Source: Pelolinea sp. (GTDB lineage: Bacteria > Chloroflexota > Anaerolineae > Anaerolineales > Anaerolineaceae). From it: a stretch of DNA of 64,000 bases. The position numbers and the translations under genes were made by a program. Positions 35,628-43,859 of the stretch are shown here, in pieces (positions within the stretch are counted from its first letter, which is position 1; the number at the start of each line of letters is the position of its first letter). The notes beneath the pieces are model-generated. The model saw only the letters and a program-made list of their open reading frames with translations, was not told the origin of the DNA and ran no database searches. Location: assembly GCA_012797975.1 (NCBI GenBank), contig JAAZOD010000032.1:24380-88379 (forward strand), given 5' to 3'.

Positions 35628-38233
35628 TACAACCCCTTCTGCCTAGATTTCAGAGTTTCCAGAACGGTGAGGGCATCAAAAGCATCCCGGCAATAGAAAA
35701 CGCCGCCTGGGTAGACGGCTCCTTGTTCATCCTTCGCGATCTTGTGCGCAAAGGTTTCATTGACGGCTGCTCCACCGATCAATACAGGGATGGAACTGCG
35801 TTTGTCGCATAACTGTTCAACCACCAGGGACATTTGCTGGCTGGTATTCACCAGTAAAGCGCTCAAGCCAATGGCGTCGACCTTCTCGCGTAATGCCACT
35901 TCGATGATTTCATCCGTCGGGACCTGTTTTCCCAAGTCGATCACCGCATATCCGTTATTTTCGAGGATAGTTTTTACCAGATTCTTGCCGATATCATGCA
36001 CATCCCCATACACAGTTGCCAGTAGAACGCTGCCAAGAGTGTCTTGATCTTGCTTTTGAATATATTCCTGTAGTTTTTCTGTTGCAGCACGCATGATTTC
36101 TGAGGATTGCAGAACGAAAGGCAGAATGATCTCCCCTGTGCCGAACTGTTCCCCCACGTCTTTCATGGCGGGCAAGAGATAGCCGTTGAGCAGGGCAAGC
36201 GCAGCTTGATGGGGACCCTTTTTCTCTGATTCTGCCTGAATGAAGGTGGTGATGTCTTCTTCGAGCCCTTCACGAACACGGGTGGTGATTCGCCAGCGGA
36301 TCCTTTCGCCGGGATCGATTATGGAAGAACTTGCTTCGGTACGGCTTTGAGGTGGGATTTCCTTTTTTTCTGCAAAGAAGTCGATAAAATCGGCCAAGAC
36401 CTGCGTGGAGTTATGAAAGATCAACTGTTCCGCTTTCCGCTTTTCTTCCCCAGGGATTTCAGGGTAGGGGATGAGATCGGCAGCGTTGAGGATCGCCATG
36501 TCCAATCCGGCTTGCAGGGCATGGTAAAGGAAAACGCTGTTCAGGATCTTGCGTGCCTGTTTGGAAAAACCGTAAGAGACATTGCTGATGCCTAGCGAGG
36601 TGTGGCAATTGGGAAATTTTTGTTTGATAGTGCGGATGGCTGAAAGCGTTTGAACAGCGCTATCCTGTGTTTCAAGGTCTCCACTGGCAAGCGAAAAGGT
36701 CAGAGGGTCAAAAACCAACGATTCAGGCAGCAATCCCAACTCCTCCACTGCCAGTTGATAGGCACGCTTGACCAGCGCCAGCTTTTGCCCAGCGCTCTTT
36801 GCCATGCCCTTTTCATCGATGGTCAGCACCAATACCGCTGCACCGTATTTGCAGGCAAGCTCAAACACTTTGCGCGCTTTTCCATCTCCACTTTCGAAAT
36901 TGGTGGAGTTCAACAAACATCTGCCCGGAGTGGCTTGCAAAGCGGCTTCCATCACATCTGGATTGGTGGTATCGATGACAAGCGGTGTATCCAGACTGTG
37001 GCTGATTCGGCGAACAAGCGTGACCATGTTCTGCTTTTCCAGGTCATTTTCTGTCAGCGCGGTGCACAGGTCCAGGCCATGTGCTCCGCTTTGCACCTGA
37101 TTCTGTGCCAGCGTTTCAGCTTGGGTGAAATTACCGGCTAAGACAATATTCTTGAAATTTCGGCTGCCCTGTGTATTCAACCGTTCTCCAATGATGAAAG
37201 GAGGAGGGGATTGGCGTATCTTGTGTGCATGCAAAGGAGAACTCAAGACAGCATTCCGTTCGGTTTTTTTGCATGGGGCAGGATGGGCATGCACGCTTTG
37301 AACCAGCAGATGGAGATGCTCCGGGGTGGTGCCGCAGCAACCGCCCACCACCGATACACCGTATTTTTCCACGAAATCTGTTAATTGGGCTGCAAAATGA
37401 GCGGGACTTAACGGGTAAACAACCACTCCATCGCGCATTTCCGGCATTCCGGCATTCGGCAGGCAGGAAATGGGCTGAGAAATGGTTTTGCCAAGAAACT
37501 CAATGGGCGCTTCCATTTCATCCGGTCCGGTAGAGCAGTTCAAGCCCAGCACATCGATATTCATGGGCTCCAAAACTGCTGCCACCGCATCGATGGAACT
37601 TCCGAAAAGCATGTGATGATGGGCATCCATGGTCGTCTGAACCTGCAGTGGTACATGGATATCACTTTCCTGACAGGCCGCCCGAATGCCAAGGATGGCT
37701 GCCTTGACTTCCAGCAGATCCTGTTGCGTTTCCAACAGCAACAAGTCCACGCCGCCTTCTAGTAAAGCCAGCGCCTGTTCTTTAAACACGTCGATCAATT
37801 CTGCAAAAGATACCAGGTTGGTTTTTGCATCGTCAATGGAAAGGATCTTTCCGGTTGGCCCGATGGAACCGGCCACGTAGCGTGGTTGTTGGGGGGTGCC
37901 GAAGCGCTGGGCTGTGCGTCTTGCCAAACGCGCGGCTTCCAGATTCAATTCTTGCACTTTTTCGCACAAACCAAATTCATTCAACGTGATGCGGTTGGAG
38001 CGGAAAGTGTTGGTTTCGATCACATCTACCCCAATCTCCAGGAATGATTGGTGAACTTGCTCCACAGCGTCCGGTTTGGTGAGGCAAAGGATGTCATTGC
38101 AACCGAAGAACCGTTCGCCGCCAAAATCGGATGGCTGAAGATTCATTTTCTGCAAGCTTGTGCCCATTGCCCCATCGAAAACGAGGATGGATTCAGAAAG
38201 GGCTTCCAGGTAACGGTGATTTTTCAATTTCAA
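35627..38233 (-). CDS. metH: Cobalamin-dependent methionine synthase without its activation domain
   Basis: 868 residues against about 1,200 in E. coli. Domains in order: homocysteine-binding barrel (1-310, VFDGAMGTSLQ at the start and zinc site VVGGCCGTTPEHL), pterin-binding barrel (about 340-600, IGERLNTQGSRNFK), cap (about 640-730) and B12-binding domain with the DVHDIGKNL histidine loop. It ends there; the reactivation domain is encoded by the next gene. It moves the methyl group from methyl-THF to homocysteine through cob(I)alamin. Its leader contains an SAM-I riboswitch and terminator, so high SAM should switch the operon off. Confidence 0.96.
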   Translation of the reverse strand: MKLKNHRYLEALSESILVFDGAMGTSLQKMNLQPSDFGGERFFGCNDILCLTKPDAVEQVHQSFLEIGVDVIETNTFRSNRITLNEFGLCEKVQELNLEAARLARRTAQRFGTPQQPRYVAGSIGPTGKILSIDDAKTNLVSFAELIDVFKEQALALLEGGVDLLLLETQQDLLEVKAAILGIRAACQESDIHVPLQVQTTMDAHHHMLFGSSIDAVAAVLEPMNIDVLGLNCSTGPDEMEAPIEFLGKTISQPISCLPNAGMPEMRDGVVVYPLSPAHFAAQLTDFVEKYGVSVVGGCCGTTPEHLHLLVQSVHAHPAPCKKTERNAVLSSPLHAHKIRQSPPPFIIGERLNTQGSRNFKNIVLAGNFTQAETLAQNQVQSGAHGLDLCTALTENDLEKQNMVTLVRRISHSLDTPLVIDTTNPDVMEAALQATPGRCLLNSTNFESGDGKARKVFELACKYGAAVLVLTIDEKGMAKSAGQKLALVKRAYQLAVEELGLLPESLVFDPLTFSLASGDLETQDSAVQTLSAIRTIKQKFPNCHTSLGISNVSYGFSKQARKILNSVFLYHALQAGLDMAILNAADLIPYPEIPGEEKRKAEQLIFHNSTQVLADFIDFFAEKKEIPPQSRTEASSSIIDPGERIRWRITTRVREGLEEDITTFIQAESEKKGPHQAALALLNGYLLPAMKDVGEQFGTGEIILPFVLQSSEIMRAATEKLQEYIQKQDQDTLGSVLLATVYGDVHDIGKNLVKTILENNGYAVIDLGKQVPTDEIIEVALREKVDAIGLSALLVNTSQQMSLVVEQLCDKRSSIPVLIGGAAVNETFAHKIAKDEQGAVYPGGVFYCRDAFDALTVLETLKSRQKGL

Positions 38234-38251
38234 AACTCACTTTCTGCTTGA

Positions 38252-38285
38252 TAAAAAAAACCTCCCTGGAATGAGAGGTTTTTGC
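38252..38285 (-). terminator. Riboswitch-controlled terminator before metH
   Basis: On the - strand AACCTC and GAGGTT form the stem, followed by eight T. It lies right after the SAM-I aptamer and 19 bp before the metH ATG, the position expected of the regulated terminator. Confidence 0.88.
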
Positions 38286-38293
38286 AACCGTTT

Positions 38294-38400
38294 CTCTCAT
38301 CTTCCAGAACCACCGCAACTGCGGCTTCTGCCGGAATTGGCACCGAGAATCGGTTGCCGAGGTTTCACAGGGCCGGTCCCTCCACCTCTCTGGATGAGCG
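38294..38400 (-). promoter_or_regulatory. SAM-I (S-box) riboswitch aptamer controlling metH
   Basis: Read on the - strand the sequence has the conserved S-box blocks in order: CTCATCCAGAGAGG, GGAGGGACCGGCCCTGTGAA, ACCTCGGCAACC, GGTGCCAATTCCGGCAG and a closing GATGAGAG. The closing block pairs with CTCATC at 38393-38398 to form helix P1. Binding of SAM should stabilise P1 and let the following terminator form, shutting off metH, its reactivation gene and the MTHFR fusion. Confidence 0.93.
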
Positions 38401-38468
38401 GAATTGGCAATTATCTTATCATAAGACAGAAAGATGGTCAAACAAGGTTGAGTTGCAGGGGAGGGGAT

Positions 38469-38495
38469 AAAAAACTGCCGGAGTTTCACCGGCAG
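38469..38495 (-). terminator. Strong intrinsic terminator upstream of the S-box
   Basis: On the - strand CTGCCGG pairs perfectly with CCGGCAG around a 7-nt loop and is followed by TTTTTT. There is no gene upstream on this strand, so it must end or attenuate a leader transcript before the SAM riboswitch. Confidence 0.85.
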
Positions 38496-38603
38496 TCCAA
38501 AGGAGGATTTGCCACCGTTCTCCCAAGGGAGGCAGCCAGCGTAAGGAGGGATACGCTGCCTGTCGGTGGCGATACCACTACTACTAATAAAGGTCCTGGT
38601 ATC
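38469..38603 (-). ncRNA. Unassigned structured leader RNA upstream of the SAM riboswitch
   Basis: On the - strand about 135 nt fold into perfect helices: GATACCA/TGGTATC (38597-38603 with 38571-38577), then GCCACCG/CGGTGGC (38564-38570 with 38511-38517). The second encloses hairpins CAGCGTA/TACGCTG and CTCC/GGAG, and the terminator at 38469 closes the element. The three-way junction plus terminator looks like a second riboswitch or a small stable RNA. I compared it from memory with cobalamin, TPP, THF, glycine, Moco, SAH and SRP RNA consensus motifs and found no match. Strand choice rests on the terminator. Confidence 0.55.
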
Positions 38604-38680
38604 TGTGGATATAGTATATCCAAATAGTCCAATTTACTATTAACAAACCATTAGAAAAAAAGGGGAAAACAATGGTTTAA

Positions 38681-38709
38681 TTATCAGACAGGAATTTTCT
38701 GACTATAAT
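38681..38709 (+). promoter_or_regulatory. dnaX operon promoter overlapped by an inverted repeat
   Basis: TTATCA (38681-38686) and TATAAT (38704-38709) are 17 bp apart. ACAGGAATT (38688-38696) and AATTCCTGT (38707-38715) form a perfect 9-bp inverted repeat over the spacer and -10 box, a position where a bound protein would block transcription. Confidence 0.65.
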
Positions 38710-38745
38710 TCCTGTAAGCAGAATATTTATTCACAAAGGATAAGC

Positions 38746-40410
38746 ATGGCTCAGGCATATTATCGAAAATGGCGACCAGCGGTGTGGGATCAAATCGTGG
38801 GGCAGGAGGCGATCGTCCACACGCTGCATAATGCAGTATCCCAAAACAAACAGGTGCATGCCTATTTGTTCTCCGGTCCACGCGGAACTGGGAAAACCTC
38901 CACAGCACGCATTCTAGCGAAGGCGGTAAATTGCACTAATCCAGATCGATCTGCACGGCCCTGTGGAGAATGTGAGAACTGCAAGGCCATCGATGCTGGT
39001 CGATTTTTGGATCTGATCGAGATTGATGCTGCTTCCAACACCAGTGTGGATGATGTACGTGAACTGCGCGAAAAAATTAACTTTGCCCCCTCACAGGGTG
39101 AATTCAAAGTATATATCATTGATGAAGTGCATATGCTTTCCACTGCAGCATTCAATGCGCTCCTGAAAACTCTCGAAGAACCTCCCGCGCATGCCATTTT
39201 CATTTTAGCGACCACGGAAATTCATAAAATTCCAGCCACCGTGCTTTCACGCTGCCAGCGTTATGAGTTCCGGCAAATTCCGTTGAACCATATCACCGCC
39301 CAATTGAAAACGATTGCCGAAGCGGAAAAATTGGATTTTGAAATGGACGCATTGATCATGATCGCCCGCCAGGCAACGGGCAGTATGCGAGATGCCATTT
39401 CCTTGCTAGATCAAATCGCTTCCACCGGGGATAGGATTACTCTGGCACTTGCCGAAGAGGTGTTGGGAACCACCGCCAATGAGAAAGTGATCGAACTCGT
39501 CGATGCATTATTGAAGAAAGCGGCTGACCAGGCAATTTCAACCATTCATGCGGCATTGGATAGCGGCACGGATGGCAGACAGTTCTCCAATCAAATTGTC
39601 GATTATCTGCGCAACCTGATGCTGGTAAAGATCGGCAACAGCAAGGATGTGGAAGCGACCCAGGAAGTGAAGAAGGTCATGCAGGAACACAGCAATGCCA
39701 CCTGCGTTGAAAAACTGGCTGTTTGGATCCGTATCTTCAATCAGGCACAACATAATCTGGGGTCACGCTGGCAACCCAGTTTGGCTCTGGAGCTGGCCGT
39801 GGTGGAATGCCTGGAGGAACCTGCCCCTGTTGTAAAAGTGGATTCCGAACGACCCACTTCCATTCCCACTGCACAAAAAAACATAGGCCGGCCAGTTTCA
39901 CGTCCGGCTGTTGAAAAAAAGAGTGAAGAAACAGCAACCAAACCCATTGGTCAAACCAAGGAAAAGGAAGAAATATCTGAAATAACGCCTGAAAAGGGTG
40001 GCGGACCTCAAGATGTACAGAAAGGAACCCAGGCGGTCACGGCCGATGGGCGGAGCACCGCAACGGAAGAGGAAGAGTTGCGCAACCGTTGGAAAGAGAT
40101 ACGCGCCCTGGTGAAGAAAGAAAAACCACATACCGAGGCCCTGCTCAATTCCTGCAAGTCCATCCATCTGGAAGGCCAGAAACTAAAACTGGGGTTTGAA
40201 AGCGATCTGCTCAAGACCAAAATGGATTCCGATGCAAATCGGGAGATCACCCGTAAAGCGATTCACGATCTGTTAAATTTGGATGTGCAGGTGGAATGCG
40301 AAGTGGTAAAGGGGAAAAATGGCAATCACTCCAACCAGCCAAATGGACAGCATGGCAATCTGGTCAATACTGCCATCTCGCTGGGTGGTGAAATTATCGA
40401 TAAGGAGTAA
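38746..40410 (+). CDS. dnaX: DNA polymerase III gamma/tau subunit
   Basis: 554 residues. The AAA+ clamp-loader core has Walker A GPRGTGKT (44-51), zinc cysteines at 63, 73, 76 and 79 (CGECENCK), DEVHMLSTAAFNALLKTLEEP as Walker B and sensor region, and ATTEIHKIPATVLSRC. Residues about 375-450 are a low-complexity Lys/Glu/Pro linker, and the end resembles a tau-type C-terminal domain. It loads the beta clamp and ties polymerases together at the fork. AAAGGA lies before the ATG. It heads the classic dnaX-ybaB-recR operon. I saw no clear slippery A-run for gamma frameshifting. Confidence 0.96.
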   Translation: MAQAYYRKWRPAVWDQIVGQEAIVHTLHNAVSQNKQVHAYLFSGPRGTGKTSTARILAKAVNCTNPDRSARPCGECENCKAIDAGRFLDLIEIDAASNTSVDDVRELREKINFAPSQGEFKVYIIDEVHMLSTAAFNALLKTLEEPPAHAIFILATTEIHKIPATVLSRCQRYEFRQIPLNHITAQLKTIAEAEKLDFEMDALIMIARQATGSMRDAISLLDQIASTGDRITLALAEEVLGTTANEKVIELVDALLKKAADQAISTIHAALDSGTDGRQFSNQIVDYLRNLMLVKIGNSKDVEATQEVKKVMQEHSNATCVEKLAVWIRIFNQAQHNLGSRWQPSLALELAVVECLEEPAPVVKVDSERPTSIPTAQKNIGRPVSRPAVEKKSEETATKPIGQTKEKEEISEITPEKGGGPQDVQKGTQAVTADGRSTATEEEELRNRWKEIRALVKKEKPHTEALLNSCKSIHLEGQKLKLGFESDLLKTKMDSDANREITRKAIHDLLNLDVQVECEVVKGKNGNHSNQPNGQHGNLVNTAISLGGEIIDKE

Positions 40411-40415
40411 GGAAA

Positions 40416-40733
40416 ATGTCCAAAGGTCCGAAAGGAATGCTGAATTCTGAAAATCTATTGGGTCAAATGCGCCAGATGCAGGAGCAATTGAAAGTTGCCC
40501 AAAAAGAATTGGAAAAGGAAGAGATCAGCGCAGATATCCGTGGAGGGGCCATCAAGGTCACTTTTACCGGTGGACAGGTATGCAAATCGGTCGAGATCGA
40601 TGCAGACCTGCTAAAAACCGTAGATGCCGCTACGCTGGAATCATTGATGACGGAAGTGATCAATAAAGCTCTTGAAAAAGTCCGCAAACAAACCATGAAA
40701 AAATTGGGTCCCATCAGCGGATTGGGACGATAA
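40416..40733 (+). CDS. ybaB: YbaB/EbfC family nucleoid-associated protein
   Basis: 105 residues, the usual length. It begins with a Gln/Met/Lys-rich helix (LLGQMRQMQEQLKVAQKELE) and has the family core VTFTGGQVCKSVEIDADLL. Homologues are dimers that bind DNA without strong sequence preference and associate with recombination and chromosome structure. It lies 5 bp after dnaX and 11 bp before recR, the arrangement found in most bacteria. Confidence 0.95.
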   Translation: MSKGPKGMLNSENLLGQMRQMQEQLKVAQKELEKEEISADIRGGAIKVTFTGGQVCKSVEIDADLLKTVDAATLESLMTEVINKALEKVRKQTMKKLGPISGLGR

Positions 40734-40744
40734 AGGAAACATTC

Positions 40745-41350
40745 ATGCCCTTGCTCCCAGAACCACTTCAGCGGCTGACCCAGGCGTTTGAGCGGCTGCC
40801 CGGCATTGGTCCAAAGACCGCCTCGCGATTGGCCTTTTATATTTTAAAAGCGCCCGATCCGGTGTCTACAGAATTGGCGGAAGCCCTGAAAGGACTGCGC
40901 GCTTCCATTGGCACCTGCCCGGTGTGTTTCAATATCACCCTCGCCGATCAATCGCAATGCGATATTTGCGGGGATGCACATCGGGATGGCAGCATTGTCT
41001 GTGTGGTGGAAGACCCCATGGATGTGCTGGCGATCGAACGGGCAGGTGCATTTCAAGGGAAGTATCACGTTTTGCAAGGTGCCATTTCGCCCATTGAAGG
41101 TATTGGACCGGATGACCTGCGCATTCGTGAATTGGAGGAACGGGTGAAAGCCGGAGGGATTCAGGAGATCATCATTGCTACCAATCCGAGCATGGAAGGG
41201 GATGCTACCGCCTTATATATCAAAAAGCAGCTGGCATTGTACCCGGTGCATATTACTCGGCTGGCACGCGGTTTACCGGTAGGCGGAGACCTGGAGTATA
41301 CCGATCAAACCACCATCCTGCGCGCATTGGCGGGCAGGCAGGATATGTGA
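40745..41350 (+). CDS. recR: Recombination protein RecR
   Basis: 201 residues. It has the helix-hairpin-helix start RLPGIGPKTASRLAFYIL, the four-cysteine zinc finger CPVCFNI and CDICGD, and a Toprim domain with VVEDPMDVLAIERAG and PSMEGDATALYI. It ends in the Walker-like LARGLPVGGDLEYTD. It acts with RecO, and RecF where present, to load RecA on gapped DNA. It is the last gene of the dnaX operon and is followed by a strong terminator. Confidence 0.97.
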   Translation: MPLLPEPLQRLTQAFERLPGIGPKTASRLAFYILKAPDPVSTELAEALKGLRASIGTCPVCFNITLADQSQCDICGDAHRDGSIVCVVEDPMDVLAIERAGAFQGKYHVLQGAISPIEGIGPDDLRIRELEERVKAGGIQEIIIATNPSMEGDATALYIKKQLALYPVHITRLARGLPVGGDLEYTDQTTILRALAGRQDM

Positions 41351-41366
41351 CGAGTTCTTGAAATAA

Positions 41367-41397
41367 AAAAGGAACCGTTGCTCGGTTCCTTTTTTTG
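41367..41397 (+). terminator. Intrinsic terminator after recR
   Basis: AAAAGGAACCG pairs with CGGTTCCTTTT around a 5-nt loop and runs into a T-tract. It also separates recR from the convergent ATPase gene ending at 41409. Confidence 0.88.
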
Positions 41398-41408
41398 CAA
41401 GAAAGCCA

Positions 41409-43745
41409 CTATTCCCACAAAATACCGAATTTATTGATGCGAATGTACTGCTTGGTGGGGGTGAGGCGAATCTCATCCACGGTCAGCAAAGCGGGATCCC
41501 ATTTTTGGTTGAGGGCTGTTTGTTGATCGGCCAGTTGTGCTTGCAGGTTCGCCAGTTCTTCCTGGCAATCCGACAAAACCTGCTGCGCTTCCTGCAATTT
41601 GGCTTGCGATTCCTGCAGCATGCGGTTCTTGGTGAGCGAACTGGATAGACCGGTGATCTTTTTCTTGGTCAATAGGGTAAGCACTGCCTGCCCGCCTTTC
41701 AATCCCAGCTCCAATTTACGGTTATTGACCTCGCTTTCTACCTTTTCCACACGTAGTTGCTGGCGTTCAACCTTGTTCTGGGCACTGAGGAGCTTGGATT
41801 GAAAACCACGTTCCAAAACAGCCATTTCTGTTTTCAATTTATCCTGAGCGATGGCAGCCAGGCGCTGTTCGAAGGCAGCCCGTTCTTCCCCTGCCTGCGA
41901 TTGCACTCCGGTCTCTTTATTGCGGTAAACGGAAATGCTGTCGCTCTCATAGATCCACTGCTCGAATTCCTTTTGTTTTTCTGACCACCATTTCGGATCC
42001 TGCATCCAGCCGCTTAATTTCTTCAGATCGATCTTTGCATCATCTGCGAACGCAAAATCGTCTTCTTCCTTGCTGATTTTCTTGGCCTCGTTCCAATCCA
42101 ACGCACGTTGAGGCGGGTTGGGAATGATGGCTGTGATGAAATGGCTGGTATTGATGGCGGGTGTGCGTGAATAGAAGCTGATTTCTGCTTGCGCCAGCAG
42201 AGCAGCGTTCTTCCCCGTGGGCTGACTTCCTTTTCGAACAAAGGATGTCACCACTCTGGAGGAAGAAATATCTGCGGTGGAGGCAGTCGAATAGGTTTCC
42301 GCTTTTTTCTCCACTGCGGTTGTGAGTTCTGGCAGTTGAGCGCCGACAAGCTTGTTCAGGGCAGGTAGTTGCTGTAGAGTTAGCGGTCCGGTAAGGTAAT
42401 CCATAGCCCAGCGTGTTTGGAAGATGACCGGCTGCTTTTCGTTGACGTTCTGCAGCATGAAAACACGTTTCCCCAGAGAGGAGATGGTTTTATCGAGCAT
42501 GGAGCGGCTCAATCCGCCGGCAGCACTTTCCAATCCGTCGAGCAGGCGCTGTTTATCCTGATCGGTCTGCAAGCGGCCTATCAGCCAGGTGCCGGCGTTG
42601 GAAAGGGCCTTGTAATCCACATCAATGGGATTCTGTGTGGTAAGGACCAGGCCCAACCCAAAAGCGCGCGCTTGTTTCAACAGGCGGATGATGAGCGGTT
42701 TCGATGGCGGATTGGCGACCGGTGGCAGATATCCCAGAATTTCATCAAAATAGAGTAGGGCACGAATGCTGGTGGTGCCGGTCTGTTTGCGCATCCAGGT
42801 ATCGATGGCTGCAAAAAGCAGAGTGACGAAGAACATGCGTTCCGCATCGTCCAGGTGAGCCAGGTAAAAAATGCTCTGGCGTGGTTTGCCGGATGCGGTA
42901 AAGAGAAGCTCTTCCACGTTCAACGGCTGCCCTTCGATCCAGGATTGAAAAGTGGGGGAAGCCAGGAAGTTATTGAGCTGCAGCGCCAGTTCATCACGTT
43001 CTTTCTTAGGAAAAAATTTATCCATGGGGAATGCGCCCAATTGTGTGATGGGCGGGTCTTGAATGAGCAAAATCAGGGCGGTCAGGTCAAGCGATGTGTT
43101 GTTCCTCCAACTGTGTTCGATGATATTAGCGATCAAGATGTGCTCCCGAGAACGTAAAGGGTCGATGTCTTTGAAACCTACCAGTGTCAGCAACGCCGAA
43201 ACCGTGCTTGAGATCATTTCACGCAGCGAATCTTCGTTTTCTTCCCAATCCAATTGTGGAGGATTGAAGGAAGTCAAAATATTGACCGGAATACCTCGTG
43301 AAGAACCCGGGGAGTAAATAGCGCGGTCCACACTGGCTTGCAAATTCAGCAGATCATCTTTATCGATCTCCCATTCCTGCAGCCCTTTTTTCCAGTTGTC
43401 TGCAGTGATGGCAGCCATTTCAGAAATAGTTTTCCCTTCTCCTCTGGCGAGGTCAGGATTGATCCAAGGTTCAAAATCAACCGGCTTCAAGTCTGGAAAA
43501 TGCAGGAAAAGGTTCGTCAGATCACCTTTGGGGTCAATGATGATGGCAGGAATTTGCTGCATGGCAGCTTCTTCCAGCAAGCCAATGCATAAGCCGGTCT
43601 TGCCTGAGCCGGTCATGCCGGTGACAATGGCGTGCGTTGTCAGGTCATCTAGGTCATACAGCAGCGGTTGATCTGTGAGCAATTTCTTATTGGAAAGGTC
43701 GTAAAGCTTTCCAAGATAGAGTTCTCTATTTTTTCGATTGACCAT
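41409..43745 (-). CDS. HerA/VirB4-like ATPase with C-terminal coiled coil
   Basis: 778 residues. The Walker A motif VTGMTGSGKTGL sits near residues 41-52, and IPAIIIDPKGDLT follows as in HerA/TraG-type pumping ATPases. Walker B is RALLYFDEILGYLPP, and VLTTQNPIDVDYKALSNAGTWL is the sensor region. After residue 510 the sequence becomes charged, and a long coiled coil with many Gln, Glu and Lys covers about 630-750. Relatives in this lineage are annotated as DUF87/helicase HerA central-domain proteins without known role. It may move DNA or protein or act as a signalling ATPase. It is a single gene, divergent from the propeller protein at 43860. Confidence 0.8.
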   Translation of the reverse strand: MVNRKNRELYLGKLYDLSNKKLLTDQPLLYDLDDLTTHAIVTGMTGSGKTGLCIGLLEEAAMQQIPAIIIDPKGDLTNLFLHFPDLKPVDFEPWINPDLARGEGKTISEMAAITADNWKKGLQEWEIDKDDLLNLQASVDRAIYSPGSSRGIPVNILTSFNPPQLDWEENEDSLREMISSTVSALLTLVGFKDIDPLRSREHILIANIIEHSWRNNTSLDLTALILLIQDPPITQLGAFPMDKFFPKKERDELALQLNNFLASPTFQSWIEGQPLNVEELLFTASGKPRQSIFYLAHLDDAERMFFVTLLFAAIDTWMRKQTGTTSIRALLYFDEILGYLPPVANPPSKPLIIRLLKQARAFGLGLVLTTQNPIDVDYKALSNAGTWLIGRLQTDQDKQRLLDGLESAAGGLSRSMLDKTISSLGKRVFMLQNVNEKQPVIFQTRWAMDYLTGPLTLQQLPALNKLVGAQLPELTTAVEKKAETYSTASTADISSSRVVTSFVRKGSQPTGKNAALLAQAEISFYSRTPAINTSHFITAIIPNPPQRALDWNEAKKISKEEDDFAFADDAKIDLKKLSGWMQDPKWWSEKQKEFEQWIYESDSISVYRNKETGVQSQAGEERAAFEQRLAAIAQDKLKTEMAVLERGFQSKLLSAQNKVERQQLRVEKVESEVNNRKLELGLKGGQAVLTLLTKKKITGLSSSLTKNRMLQESQAKLQEAQQVLSDCQEELANLQAQLADQQTALNQKWDPALLTVDEIRLTPTKQYIRINKFGILWE

Positions 43746-43831
43746 TTCTCACCATTCATAATTTTTGATATCCTTATTGTATACGGAGAAACAGGCATTG
43801 AGTAGATATTTCACAATTACGCCTGTGTGGA

Positions 43832-43837
43832 TATAAT
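43832..43837 (+). promoter_or_regulatory. Candidate -10 box for the propeller membrane protein
   Basis: TATAAT with TTTCAC 17 bp upstream would start transcription near 43844. That falls downstream of a GTG at 43827 and supports ATG 43860 as the real start. Confidence 0.45.
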
Positions 43838-43859
43838 CAAACCAGATAAAGAGCACAGC

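Noticed and set aside
38500..38580. SRP (4.5S) RNA or TPP riboswitch on the + strand upstream of dnaX
   Set aside because: The CCAGCGTA piece recalls TPP, and the location recalls SRP RNA, but the CTGAGA block and the GGAAGGAAGCAGC-type core are absent, and the terminator reads on the other strand.
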